In this document: piece by piece, positions 20,101 through 26,570 of the stretch
Numbering within the stretch: the stretch's first letter is position 1
Layout of the letters: each line of letters opens with the position of its first letter
NCBI GenBank assembly: GCA_946965045.2
Contig: OX337228.1
Location: forward strand, 1,736,001-1,800,000
Direction of reading: 5' to 3'
DNA: 64,000 nucleotides
Source of the DNA: Epithemia pelagica
Taxonomy: Eukaryota; Bacillariophyta; Bacillariophyceae; Surirellales; Surirellaceae
Program-made: the position numbers and the translations under genes
Notes under the pieces: model-generated
Databases searched by the model: none
What the model was told of the DNA's origin: nothing
What the model saw: only the letters and a program-made list of their open reading frames with translations

Positions 20101-20684
20101 AAATTGTCACAAACGGCCGTTTCGGTCATCCAGAAACAATCGTAACAATTTCCTCGTAACAAGGTCAAGAAATTATAATCGTCCATTCCTCCCTCCAATG
20201 CCAAGATCAAATCGCGCCATCGATCGCTCACCAATGGATTCCGACCAACCATGGAATTACCACCACCGGATCCAGCCTCCGCCACGGCAATGTCTTGAAT
20301 ATTAAAGTAGGCACCAAAGTTGGATCGAAATCGTTTCCATAACCGTACATCTTCCTCGGGCGAAACCAAGACCAGTTCTTTGGTATAATGACAACTCAAG
20401 TGGCTGTTGTTGCTGCTAGTGTTCTCATCCCCATTCGTCTCGGAGATGATCTTCTCCTCATCATCGTCATCGTCTTCATCGGCCTCTTGCTGCCATAGGG
20501 GATCCAACAAGTGCGAATCTTTTCGTGCCGCTTGCGCCAATCGTTTCCAAAATTGTAGTGCATAAACAGCAGTGGCATTCGCTCCCAATCGTTCAATTTC
20601 TGGATCGTTGCTAATATCCAAGGCAAAGCCATCGATGATTTCCTCCTCCATGTTCGATTCGCTTCTCTTATTGGCGTCGTTCAC
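17142..20684 (-). CDS. Phytanoyl-CoA dioxygenase-like domain fused to an alpha/beta hydrolase-like domain
   Basis: Single exon, 1180 residues. The central part (about 415-700) is a PhyH-type 2-oxoglutarate/Fe(II) dioxygenase: metal ligands H572 and D574 in FWHRDG, distal H669 in FDVRVFHRG, and 2OG-binding R680 in DRPVLYFTLARDW. The stretch NVFVPLINVDEENGTTEFVPRSH is typical of the family. The C-terminal part (about 940-1180) has a serine-hydrolase elbow, LYLGDSMGGGAAL (S1039), with a possible late His at H1149. It resembles bacterial polysaccharide-biosynthesis-type hydrolases, but the exact family is unclear. The N-terminal ~300 residues (containing GGMDDYNFLTLLRGNCYDCFW) are unassigned. The frame is continuous with no GT-AG signal between domains. 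The substrate is unknown; hydroxylation coupled to ester or thioester cleavage is an inference. Confidence 0.8.
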   Translation of the reverse strand: MNDANKRSESNMEEEIIDGFALDISNDPEIERLGANATAVYALQFWKRLAQAARKDSHLLDPLWQQEADEDDDDDEEKIISETNGDENTSSNNSHLSCHYTKELVLVSPEEDVRLWKRFRSNFGAYFNIQDIAVAEAGSGGGNSMVGRNPLVSDRWRDLILALEGGMDDYNFLTLLRGNCYDCFWMTETAVCDNLLVVPRAQFVLIEVTRIREGLYHGKFRKALQGFDLQSTSKVLKDYMDHQNDSTNNNRNTTAPSARMVWQTVQRLQQDWPYCPPLSRFKKSGLQRSLRGILQQQQQQPTQDALTNSDQNISFCHVQQACQALWDQWRDIYRLGQLHFDKSFPTSPNASKQTKEQIEALERATKALIRRPDKQQDSQAVVSPSEKKDNRDSTPKPITMETVTTTVRVDHDDDKVDERIGQIFDEYGMVIVPDLLTSLYSEDNHDGSSTMDTLLDSYRQQADKALEQLQRDKLDPLGLSVNGAEAFDMVHVRQRPGHRVDNRYGILSDSQSPLAQLAQKLAQQLGRLLFPTEGEGDAASSFPTLKVLHGGVVHAFARASQEDPVPPAQFWHRDGPSLFANPQKHHPTHCFNVFVPLINVDEENGTTEFVPRSHVDAYYNEWAPDLVLWAQQQDKDKNSQHAVSPCHERAIRALVPAGSAIVFDVRVFHRGLANLSLQDRPVLYFTLARDWFQEQHMFAQEGEDEKQESPQTIAEKEYARAACHQLYRLVMSKDVPNDSTDDVAGHPHYTTRFDLHLWEEQQKQGRQEPNYYMAAMTFVLTFLNCSETEKHDMYQELIAALLNPASRERKQEVLATAKAARKRAQTDKDDEEKKDFASISTDLSDVQALYQLTGTMWIMESPSLARRAGSLLPVNEFSVCFLLALFKAHEASTRLGKKKESSTGAAQVPSVLLEEAFSSWWHGGKDRFAFWHDKPNDLEARAECNLLVVFSSLGSGLARPEWNGTIQSFLSKQQQEPKDNTTIGGTPPQSKWHVLQVLDPAFSWYSQDPTCQWQGYSYYLKELTQRVAGYRCILYLGDSMGGGAALRFSSLAHGVLCFTPQIDLQSYPAITRCDFTSTLRQDYQTQILESVQGTASSSCKQRTRYRIHYGRYCPEDVRQVSLLSSTPLQQPASNQQENLQLIAHDYDDHVLSLHLREQGVLSSLVEEALVELAAAVEQGS

Positions 20685-21131
20685 AAGATATGAATCTTTT
20701 GGAGAGAAAAAAAATGAATGCGTGGCGGAAAAAATGAGGTCGAATGAGCGGGCGGGGGACAGACTGTATCGGTTTGTGAGGGACTTTTTGTTGTAGGGGA
20801 TTTTTCCCCCCCGGTCCCCGTCATTCCGCCGTCGGTCTCCGACAATAAAGATCTTGTATCGCGCGACCCGGAAAACGACTTCCCAGATCTCGTGCTTGCT
20901 TCTTTCGACTTTTCAACATACACTTTATATGAAAGAAATATTCATTGAGATCTGGGTAGTCACCGAAAAATGCAAATCCAGTCGTCACGCATTGTTTGTA
21001 ACTTGTAACCCAAACAGAAGACAGAAAACAGAACATCCGCAAACCCCCGACAACAACAGCCATAGTTCATAGTCCCCTTTTTTGCTTGATCCATTTGTTA
21101 AGGAGTCAGGGCGTGTCGCTTCAGTGGAATC
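20685..21131. promoter_or_regulatory. Divergent upstream region
   Basis: 447 bp between the start of the dioxygenase-hydrolase gene (-) and the start of a small membrane protein gene (+). I see homopolymer stretches ('aaaaaaaa', 'ttttccccccc') but no clear core promoter element. Confidence 0.35.
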
Positions 21132-21794
21132 ATGATCAAGACTGTGGATCGTTCTTCTTCGTCGTCTTTTCCTGGACGGCCGCGACTCACAACCTATTTG
21201 AGCCTCGTTGTTGTGGTCATGTCTTGTGTGACGGTGGTTGTGGAAGGCCTTGAGATGCCATCTCCGCAGGTCGATACCTCTTACTTTCAGCCTAAAATGG
21301 CCACAGAACAAGACCATACCAAGAAGGACTCCAAAGAGGAAGGTGCACTCGTTGTGGTACGAAAGGAACCCCACCAAGAGGATCTGGTCGTCTCCAGAGA
21401 GTCCTCCTCCTCGTCATCTTTCAATCTTACTCAACATGAACCATGCTCCTCGTCGTCCACGACTCCAGCGTCCACCAACACTTCCTCATACCAGGCCCGA
21501 TCCGATGCCTCCAACAACCAGGAAATGGTCGACTACTTGTCACAATTGGAACAACGATTGACACGTATTGAAGATTCGCAACGTGACTTGCTTCGCATGC
21601 GAAATGAAACGAGATCGTTTGTCTTGGAGTCGATTCGGTTGATGGTGGTTTCAGCAATACCCATGATTTGCTTCGGTGTCTTGATTGCAACCTCAATGTG
21701 GGTTCTCTTTCACTTGATTGTGTGGCTCTCGGATCTTTTCTTTTTTCTAGAGTATGGTTATTTGAGCAAAAGAGTTGGAGGCTTATCGTGCTAG
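21132..21794 (+). CDS. Hypothetical small membrane protein
   Basis: 220 residues, not recognised. The N-terminus has a hydrophobic stretch TYLSLVVVVMSCVTVVVEG (about 22-41) that looks like a signal peptide or anchor. The middle is S/T/E-rich. A predicted coiled coil (MVDYLSQLEQRLTRIEDSQRDLLRMRNE, about 131-159) is followed by a long hydrophobic region (about 168-205) that could form one or two membrane spans. The coiled coil plus C-terminal anchor suggests a tethered or oligomeric membrane protein. It is real only if transcribed; no family match supports it. Confidence 0.45.
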   Translation: MIKTVDRSSSSSFPGRPRLTTYLSLVVVVMSCVTVVVEGLEMPSPQVDTSYFQPKMATEQDHTKKDSKEEGALVVVRKEPHQEDLVVSRESSSSSSFNLTQHEPCSSSSTTPASTNTSSYQARSDASNNQEMVDYLSQLEQRLTRIEDSQRDLLRMRNETRSFVLESIRLMVVSAIPMICFGVLIATSMWVLFHLIVWLSDLFFFLEYGYLSKRVGGLSC

Positions 21795-22214
21795 ACAACA
21801 GGGATAGGTAATTAGGTCTATGCGTTGGCAGGCAGACTTTGGAAAAATGTTGAGGAACAAGTTAAGTGAGTGAGCGATGACTCAAAACCAGGAGTTATGT
21901 TGTTACAAAAGTTGACATGGTCTCCATCAGTAGAGAACCCTTTTGACGAGTTTATTTTCCCCATGTATGTGCTCATCTCCAACAAGAAGCCGTCGATAGC
22001 GTCTCCTCTACAACCCTGATTTTTCGAATGGCGTCAGAATGACTCTGCATTTTACAAAGCATTTTCTAGGGCAAAAGATACTACTTCTTGGAGGCAAACA
22101 GAAACAGACCCTTGTCATCGTCCTTGGAGCTTTGTACGCTGAGGGACGACGCCTCTAGGACGCGGAAACGACATGCCACTGCATATTGCTATATCTCATT
22201 GCTGGGACTATCGT
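21795..22214. other. Intergenic, convergent 3' ends
   Basis: 420 bp between two convergent stops. No gene, RNA or notable repeat seen. Confidence 0.6.
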
Positions 22215-24053
22215 TCAATCTTCTTCTTCTTCTTCGTCTTCTTCTTTGTGTTCCACCTGTTCATTGGTGTCGTCATGGTCCTCCTCTTCCTCTTCTCCTG
22301 GATAGGCGAGAAAGGCTTCCATGGATGGTCCAAATTGGACCAAGAAAACGGATGCTTCATCATCTACCGGCATGGGAGGAATATAGGTTCGAAGGACCAT
22401 GCCCAGTTCCGTCGTTTCATCGTCGTCCTCATTTGTTTCTGCCTGGTTTAGATCCGTTTCCGAATCGGGTGATTGTGACATTGTCTTGGACGTTTCCTCC
22501 TCGTCCTCACGACTACTAGTGATGGTGGTGGCGGTGGCGGTGGCAGAAGGTTCGGGTGTGACAAAGGGCAAATCAATACGTTCTCGAGTTTCCTCCTCCT
22601 CATTTACCTGCGTCGTCAAGTGTACCGTCGGATAGGAAAGGGGTTCAAAACACAGCTTCGGAATGGCAAAGCTATTAGTTGTTGCAGTTCTTGTGGTTAC
22701 CAATGGTGTCTCATTGACACACGACTCTTCTTGTTGTTGTTGTTCCATGGCGAGCAAGGCTTGTCGAATCTCTGGAGGCAAGGGTTGAACTCCGGCTGGA
22801 CCCTGATTGGTCCACACATTGACCAAAAAGGTGATGCGTTTCGTGTCACGAGGTGGAGCGGTGGTGGTATTAGTTGTTTGGAATGGTCGTGACAGGCCGG
22901 CATGATAGGGTGCCCCATGCAACCATTGTCCATCAAAGACAATATGTCGACCCATGTGCGGATAACTCACCCACATTTGATCCATCCTACCATGGGTTTC
23001 GTCGTCCTGCTGGTCATTGTGATAACAATGAGGAACCACCAGAGTAGGCATACTACTGCTCATTGACGTGTCGTTGTTCTTGTCGTCGTCGACAGGGTGA
23101 TGGTGGTTAAGGCCCGTCAAGTAGGTGACGGTCGACCAAGTAGGAAAGAGTCCCACTCCAAAAGACTCTGCCACGACTTCATCCTTGTCAAAATGCAAAT
23201 CAATCGATGGTGTTGTCGTTGTTGTGGTGGACAAGTCTTTGACTTGAACCCACCACTCCACTCCACCTCCATCCAATGCACAAGAGGAATCCATATGTTG
23301 TTGGCCAATTTGACAAGCGACGCGTTCCAAGGCACACATGGTCGTATCGTCTCGAAGAATGTCGTTCTGGGTCGTCGTTTGGTGGAAGGGAATCCAAAAG
23401 GTTTCTTTGGAGTGTTGTACCAATTCCATGGCTTGCTGTCGCAGCAAGAGACTGAGTGAACTCGGTGTTTGTGGATCATTCTCTGTGGAGGAAGCTAGAA
23501 GAAATTGAGGAATTTGATAGGCACGTCGTTGGTGCGGCGCAAACAAGGAATGGTCCATCTCGTCTTTGTGGTTGTCGTCGCCGTCTGGTTGGATCTGTGG
23601 TGCCTCGGTTGTGCATGGCCAGAGGGACTGGACATACAACCGAGAGGGCTCGACAAGTTGACAGGAAGGACTGGTCAAGGTGCAGCAATCGCAATACGCT
23701 CGTGCCGTTCCCAAATACTGTACGGCCAAAGACTTGTTCTTGTTGTTGGATGGGTTGTCATCGGCTGGTTCGTCTTGGTCGTCCTTGTCGTTGTAGCCAT
23801 GACAGTACATGGCACAAGCATGACACACCACCCACAGAGCGCCACTGTCGGGGTGATTTTCATCAGTTTTCTGCTCGAGAGCCTCGTCGTCGTCGTCGGC
23901 TTGTTCTTTGGTGTTGCTGCCTGTGGTAGGATTCGCAATGGCATAGATATCTTGCAAGACGGGCGTCGTTCCTGTCAAGGCCCGTGTACAATAACAAGAA
24001 TACGACATTTCCTCTACTCTCATCCATTGAATCCAGGAAGGAAACGACGACAA
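22215..24053 (-). CDS. UBR-box-like zinc finger plus 2OG-Fe(II) dioxygenase-like protein
   Basis: Single exon, 612 residues. The N-terminal part has a cysteine/histidine pattern like a UBR box: CYC at 20-22, CHACAMYCH (C77, C80, C84, H85), then YCDCCTLTSPSCQL (C121, C123, C124, C131). This resembles the ICLACSYECH...FRCDCG...C arrangement of UBR7-type N-degron-binding fingers, with a D/N-rich spacer in the loop. The middle part has a plausible jelly-roll metal site: H287-x-D289 in DLHFDKDE, distal H379 in FDGQWLHGAPYHAG, and R406 in KRITFLVNVW. Spacing fits 2OG-Fe(II) oxygenases. The C-terminus (from ~430) is acidic, ending in an E/D tract. Both domain calls are mine by motif only, and the function is unknown. 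A later start (M16, MSYSCYC) is possible. Confidence 0.55.
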   Translation of the reverse strand: MSSFPSWIQWMRVEEMSYSCYCTRALTGTTPVLQDIYAIANPTTGSNTKEQADDDDEALEQKTDENHPDSGALWVVCHACAMYCHGYNDKDDQDEPADDNPSNNKNKSLAVQYLGTARAYCDCCTLTSPSCQLVEPSRLYVQSLWPCTTEAPQIQPDGDDNHKDEMDHSLFAPHQRRAYQIPQFLLASSTENDPQTPSSLSLLLRQQAMELVQHSKETFWIPFHQTTTQNDILRDDTTMCALERVACQIGQQHMDSSCALDGGGVEWWVQVKDLSTTTTTTPSIDLHFDKDEVVAESFGVGLFPTWSTVTYLTGLNHHHPVDDDKNNDTSMSSSMPTLVVPHCYHNDQQDDETHGRMDQMWVSYPHMGRHIVFDGQWLHGAPYHAGLSRPFQTTNTTTAPPRDTKRITFLVNVWTNQGPAGVQPLPPEIRQALLAMEQQQQEESCVNETPLVTTRTATTNSFAIPKLCFEPLSYPTVHLTTQVNEEEETRERIDLPFVTPEPSATATATTITSSREDEEETSKTMSQSPDSETDLNQAETNEDDDETTELGMVLRTYIPPMPVDDEASVFLVQFGPSMEAFLAYPGEEEEEDHDDTNEQVEHKEEDEEEEED

Positions 24054-24545
24054 AACGTTGTAGTGCGGGGATGATCCAAAACGTGATGGATGATACTCCT
24101 ATTATGGATAATGGATCTTCTGGTGTTGTGAGGAAAGATCCAAGGAAAACTGAGACACATAGCTTTTGGAGCTACTCCTATTATTACTCCAACTCTACCC
24201 ACTCTATTATACCCCACCATAGTCTCATGGAGTGACTCTCTAGTATGGGTGCAGTCTTCTCGCTACGAAGGCCATGAGGGCAATAACACGTTTCATGCCT
24301 TTGAAGGCCATGAGGGCAATAACACGTTTCATCCCTTTTGAGGAGAGAGCTCAAGAATCACTAGAGACAACAGTATTCTTTGATAACAGAGTAATCAATG
24401 TCGAGGAGAGTCGGTTGTGACTCTACTAGAATAGTACGAAACAGTCGAATGTGAAGGTCCACCCAGTTCCCCAGTGCGTATAGATACGGATATGTCACAA
24501 CAACAACAACCACATTCCCCATTTGTGAGACATGCGTCGGCGTTG
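24054..24545. other. Intergenic with a short tandem repeat
   Basis: 492 bp between two minus-strand genes. It contains the 36-bp-period repeat annotated separately and otherwise no gene. It should hold the promoter of the UBR/2OG gene and the 3' UTR of the DUF6824 gene. Confidence 0.6.
24267..24332. repeat. Two-copy direct repeat, 36-bp period
   Basis: An identical 30-bp unit beginning 'gaaggccatgagggcaataa' occurs at 24267-24296 and 24303-24332, separated by 6 bp. It is intergenic and about 215 bp upstream of the UBR/2OG gene start. Confidence 0.9.
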
Positions 24546-26258
24546 TCATCTTTTGGAAGTGGTGATGACAAGGGTCGTCGTTTTTGGCTCGAGTGAACCA
24601 ATGTGCTTTCGGGGATCATTGTCACCGTCCTTACGGTCTTCTTCTTTTTGTTGTTGCTGCTGCTGTCCATGGATGGTTTCAGTCTCGTTTCCTCCTTCTT
24701 CTTGGTTTTCGTTTTCCTCCGGCTCTTCCTCTTCCTCATTACTACAACTTTCTTCTTCTTCGTCGTCGTCATTGTCGTCTTCCAGGGATTGCGTCAAGGG
24801 TTCTCGGAGTGCCTGGCTTGTTTTTTGGACTGCTCTCACAAATGGTACACAGGTCCATTGTAGCACTCGTTTCTTTTTGGTAGCAGTACTTCTTCGACTA
24901 GTACTACTAGGACTGTCACCGTCCATACTGCCTGGGTGTGTCCTGTTGGACGAACCACCATCACCATGACCGAGGGAAGGTGAATGGAAGGATGGTGGTG
25001 ATGATGGCTGTGGCTGGTCGTTCTGTGGTTCTTGTTCTTGCAGCCAGAGGAACCGTCCTCCCTGATTCAAGACGGTACGAACAATGCTTTGAGAAACCAA
25101 ATTGCGATGTCGTTTGGGAACTTGCTTGTACAATTTTTTGTTGTGATCGACAATTCGACGATAGACAATGTTCCCGGGATGCTTGTTTATGAGACCCCCT
25201 CGTCCACACAAGACGTCGGCATTGGTGGGTGTCGACGCAATGGACATATCGTCCTTTCCCACAGCAGCAGCAGCAGCAGCAGCAGCAGTACCTTCGGCAT
25301 CTTGGACGTTGTGTAGATCCGACGAGCTGGGTGTTCTCGTGCTGGACGAGGATGGAGGAGGAGATGAATGGGATAGAGGAGACGTTGGACGACTTGTGGT
25401 TGTGGCAGGGTGTGCCGTGCTGGAAGAAATAGCAGTCGTAGCAGCATTGGTTGTTGAACGTTCTGTGAGCGCACTCTTCCAATCCGTTCCAGTCGCTGTA
25501 GTGTCGGGACCGTTGGTCGGTTGTTGCACAGAGAAGGAGGAGGACACGCACGAGATTGGTGGTGACTGGTGTATCGTGGCATTGTTTGCTTCTTGCTGTT
25601 GCTGCTGCTGTTCTTCTTCTTCCACTCTGGATTGAAGCAAGCTGGCTGCAAAGAGAAGTTTGAGTCCAACTTGCGCTTTATCACTCTCTCCCTCTTCCTG
25701 TTGTGGCTGGTAGGAGCATGGACGAAATGCTGGATGCTGCTGATTGAGATTCGAGGTGGAGGTGGTTGGTGACATTGTTGTTCCCTGTGGTACTCCATCT
25801 GCAAGTCCACAACAGACGGAGGGACCTTCCTGCGTCACTCTCCGAGTGGTCTTGGAGGCTCGTGGTTGAGGATCCGACTCCTTCCTCGTGTTTGAGCCAA
25901 AGGAAGACCAACCGTCTTGTCCTTTGTGAATCATTATTCCAGCAGTTGTAGGAGTGTGCTGGCCCAAGAAAGAAGATGATGATTTCATGGTGGATGGTTC
26001 GGCGGAAGAGGATGGTAGTTTCAGCAAGGCAGCGGTACCTTCCAACAACGAACTGGTGGTAACATTGGCAAAGACATGGTGTTGTTCCTTCTGACCAGGG
26101 GAACGACTACGCTTGGAGGTTGTTGTCGTTGTTGTTGTTGTTGTGGATGATTCTGTGTGGTGAATGGTGAGTTCCGAAGTATGAAGAAATGAATCCGAGG
26201 GATGATTATTATTTCTTTCACTGCTTCTGGTTGTCCCCGCCAAAGGATTGGGCGACAT
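24546..26258 (-). CDS. DUF6824-domain protein (diatom-type putative regulator)
   Basis: 570 residues from the chosen start MSPNPLAG (26258). The frame is open 97 codons further upstream, but that part overlaps the divergent gene's 5' end and the palindromes, so I take it as non-coding. Residues ~346-405 read NADVLCGRGGLINKHPGNIVYRR...LVSQSIVRTVLNQGGRFL, the DUF6824 pattern (DVLCGRGG...HPGN..yR...I...i...GgRFL), a domain expanded in diatoms and suspected to bind nucleic acid. The rest is S/T/P/Q-rich with a poly-Ala run (CAG repeat at 25262-25288), ending in an acidic tract and a Q-run. Such composition fits a transcriptional regulator, which is inference. Confidence 0.75.
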   Translation of the reverse strand: MSPNPLAGTTRSSERNNNHPSDSFLHTSELTIHHTESSTTTTTTTTTSKRSRSPGQKEQHHVFANVTTSSLLEGTAALLKLPSSSAEPSTMKSSSSFLGQHTPTTAGIMIHKGQDGWSSFGSNTRKESDPQPRASKTTRRVTQEGPSVCCGLADGVPQGTTMSPTTSTSNLNQQHPAFRPCSYQPQQEEGESDKAQVGLKLLFAASLLQSRVEEEEQQQQQQEANNATIHQSPPISCVSSSFSVQQPTNGPDTTATGTDWKSALTERSTTNAATTAISSSTAHPATTTSRPTSPLSHSSPPPSSSSTRTPSSSDLHNVQDAEGTAAAAAAAAVGKDDMSIASTPTNADVLCGRGGLINKHPGNIVYRRIVDHNKKLYKQVPKRHRNLVSQSIVRTVLNQGGRFLWLQEQEPQNDQPQPSSPPSFHSPSLGHGDGGSSNRTHPGSMDGDSPSSTSRRSTATKKKRVLQWTCVPFVRAVQKTSQALREPLTQSLEDDNDDDEEEESCSNEEEEEPEENENQEEGGNETETIHGQQQQQQKEEDRKDGDNDPRKHIGSLEPKTTTLVITTSKR

Positions 26259-26381
26259 GAGTTTTAACGCATTCGTATCGAATAGGGGGCCAAGAGGAGA
26301 ACGAATAGAAGAGGATATCAGTAGTATTTGTTTTGTTGATGGCCGGCTTCTCCTGGATTGAGTATGAAACCCCGGTTGGCA

Positions 26382-26407
26382 CCACACATTTTCTAGAAAA
26401 TGTGTGG
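26382..26407. promoter_or_regulatory. Perfect 26-bp palindrome
   Basis: Two 13-bp half-sites, CCACACATTTTCT and its exact reverse complement, abut without a spacer. It lies 124 bp upstream of the DUF6824 start and 164 bp upstream of the ADCK-like ATG. It could be a dimeric transcription-factor site or a cruciform; which one is not known. Confidence 0.85.
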
Positions 26408-26446
26408 ATGGAGCAGAAAAAAAGAAATCTTTCAAGTCGTATATTG

Positions 26447-26465
26447 GTCGCTCTATTAGAGCGAC
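26447..26465. promoter_or_regulatory. Perfect 19-bp inverted repeat
   Basis: The arms gtcgctcta and tagagcgac flank a single central T. The repeat is 40 bp from the 26-bp palindrome, in the same divergent promoter. Confidence 0.8.
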
Positions 26466-26570
26466 TGCAGAAAGTTCTTTGGCTGGCTCACTCCCGCGGA
26501 TTCGGGAATCGACAATGACGTGTTTTACAGTTCTTGTCCTCCGTCTCATCTCATTTTTGGAGCAATTTTG

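Larger units (their letters stand above)
26259..26570. promoter_or_regulatory. Divergent promoter between the DUF6824 and ADCK-like genes
   Basis: 312 bp that hold two perfect inverted repeats, annotated separately, plus a short 'tcccg...cggga' dyad near 26492-26504. The two genes point away from each other. Confidence 0.5.

Noticed and set aside
26259-26549. 97-codon N-terminal extension of the DUF6824 protein
   Set aside because: It would translate through both palindromes and overlap the divergent ADCK upstream region, and contains no DUF6824-like or targeting sequence.
26520-26570. GTG start for the ADCK-like kinase
   Set aside because: Non-ATG starts are not expected here; the ATG at 26571 is followed directly by a plausible presequence.
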